Below are positions 63,715 through 64,000 of a DNA stretch of 64,000 bases, one piece after another (positions within the stretch are counted from its first letter, which is position 1; each line of letters starts with the position of its first letter). The DNA is from Bacteroidales bacterium (GTDB lineage: Bacteria > Bacteroidota > Bacteroidia > Bacteroidales > JAADGE01). Under the pieces are notes generated by a model. It did no database searches and had not been told where the DNA came from. It saw only the letters and a program-made list of their open reading frames with translations. The translations under genes and the position numbers were made by a program. Where the stretch lies: positions 1 through 64,000 of the forward strand of contig JAKISF010000015.1 in assembly GCA_021648725.1 (NCBI GenBank). The letters are read 5' to 3'.

Positions 63715-64000
63715 ATGAGATTTTTAACCTATTTAACAGCATTTTTATTTGTATTCAATATTTCTTCTGCGCAAGATCAAGGACCTGAAATGGTTTTAGT
63801 AGAAGGCGGAGATTTTTATATGGGAAATGATTATAGTGCAAATTCCGATGAAAGACCGGAACATAAAGTAACATTAAACTCGTTTTTTATGTCAAAATAT
63901 GAAGTGACGGTTGCTGAATATGCAAATTTTTGCAGAGTTACAGGCCACAAACTTCCTGACGGAGAAGAGCGAAGCCCTATAAATAATATAACTTGGGAAG
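63715..64000 (+). CDS. Formylglycine-generating-enzyme-like secreted protein (partial)
   Basis: The gene is cut by the window end after 95 codons. The start gives a signal peptide ('YLTAFLFVFNISSAQ') and then the opening of an FGE-sulfatase (SUMF1) domain: 'EMVLVEGGDFYMGNDY...DERPEHKVTLNSFFMSKYEVTVAEYANFC'. In Bacteroidota, many such proteins are exported and linked to gliding (GldJ/GldK-like) or of unknown function; true sulfatase maturation cannot be judged without the C-terminal cysteines. It has its own promoter box. Confidence 0.85.
   Translation, partial: MRFLTYLTAFLFVFNISSAQDQGPEMVLVEGGDFYMGNDYSANSDERPEHKVTLNSFFMSKYEVTVAEYANFCRVTGHKLPDGEERSPINNITWE

Overview
The window is from the chromosome of a low-GC member of the Bacteroidota. 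Several things agree on this. Many genes start just downstream of a TAnnTTTG box, the Bacteroidota -7 promoter element, and A-rich leaders replace Shine-Dalgarno sites. Lineage-typical proteins are present: PorX, a TamL-type outer-membrane assembly protein beside a TrmH methyltransferase, a long NusB, DUF1573 and YbbR proteins, a fused DAHP synthase/chorismate mutase, and a Wza/Wzc pair. The genus cannot be told from the sequence alone.

Layout. 1-577: 3' end of a 23S rRNA gene, 5S rRNA and terminator. 0.7-12 kb: NhaD antiporter, Map, a porX-tsaE-ald operon, RsmA, the TamL/TrmH divergent pair, and bcp-recA. 12-15 kb: a free-standing 32-codon ORF, a Nudix hydrolase and gyrB. 15-20.7 kb: a ZnT9-like cation transporter, a two-gene Septu-type defence cassette (PtuA ATPase + PtuB HNH nuclease), and pheT. 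20.7-28 kb: TonB-dependent receptor, HAD protein, gdhA, MarC-family protein, pgk, a thioredoxin, a diacylglycerol/undecaprenol kinase and a possible small cationic peptide. 28-31.4 kb: a four-gene membrane protein/lipoprotein/winged-helix/DUF4153 operon. 31.4-39.7 kb: Sfp-type transferase, NAD(P)HX repair enzyme, RidA, P-loop protein, macrodomain protein, RlpA, AroF-CM, and nusB-DUF1573-yajC-YbbR. A tRNA-Arg(TCT) follows at 39.77 kb. 40-48 kb: AsmA-family protein, a roughly 100-nt structured intergenic element, an outer-membrane protein, a trans-sulfuration enzyme and the Wzc/Wza export pair. 48-57.5 kb: AlgH, class IV aminotransferase, YaaA, adenosine deaminase, PIF1-HRDC-HTH helicase, a secreted tandem-duplicated protein, a pRiA4b ORF-3-like protein, RNase Z and a STAS protein. 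57.5-64 kb: ribosomal protein S1, then a nucleotide-sugar operon (ugd, UDP-glucuronate decarboxylase, rmlA, rmlC), and the start of a formylglycine-generating-enzyme-like gene cut by the window edge.

Most of the window is housekeeping. The clearest accessory unit is the Septu cassette. It is bracketed by two near-identical 37-bp terminator-plus-promoter modules (35/37 identical), which suggests it arrived by duplicating a module that once separated the transporter from pheT. Other points of interest are a hexanucleotide repeat that sets the number of tail tyrosines in Wzc, an intrinsic terminator inside the leader of adenosine deaminase, the structured element at 42.8 kb, two unannotated small ORFs, and a gene ending in what looks like a decayed C-terminal extension. 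The surface-polysaccharide theme (Wza/Wzc, Ugd/UXS, RmlA/RmlC, RlpA) and PorX point to active envelope and secretion biology, but no type IX secretion structural gene lies in the window.
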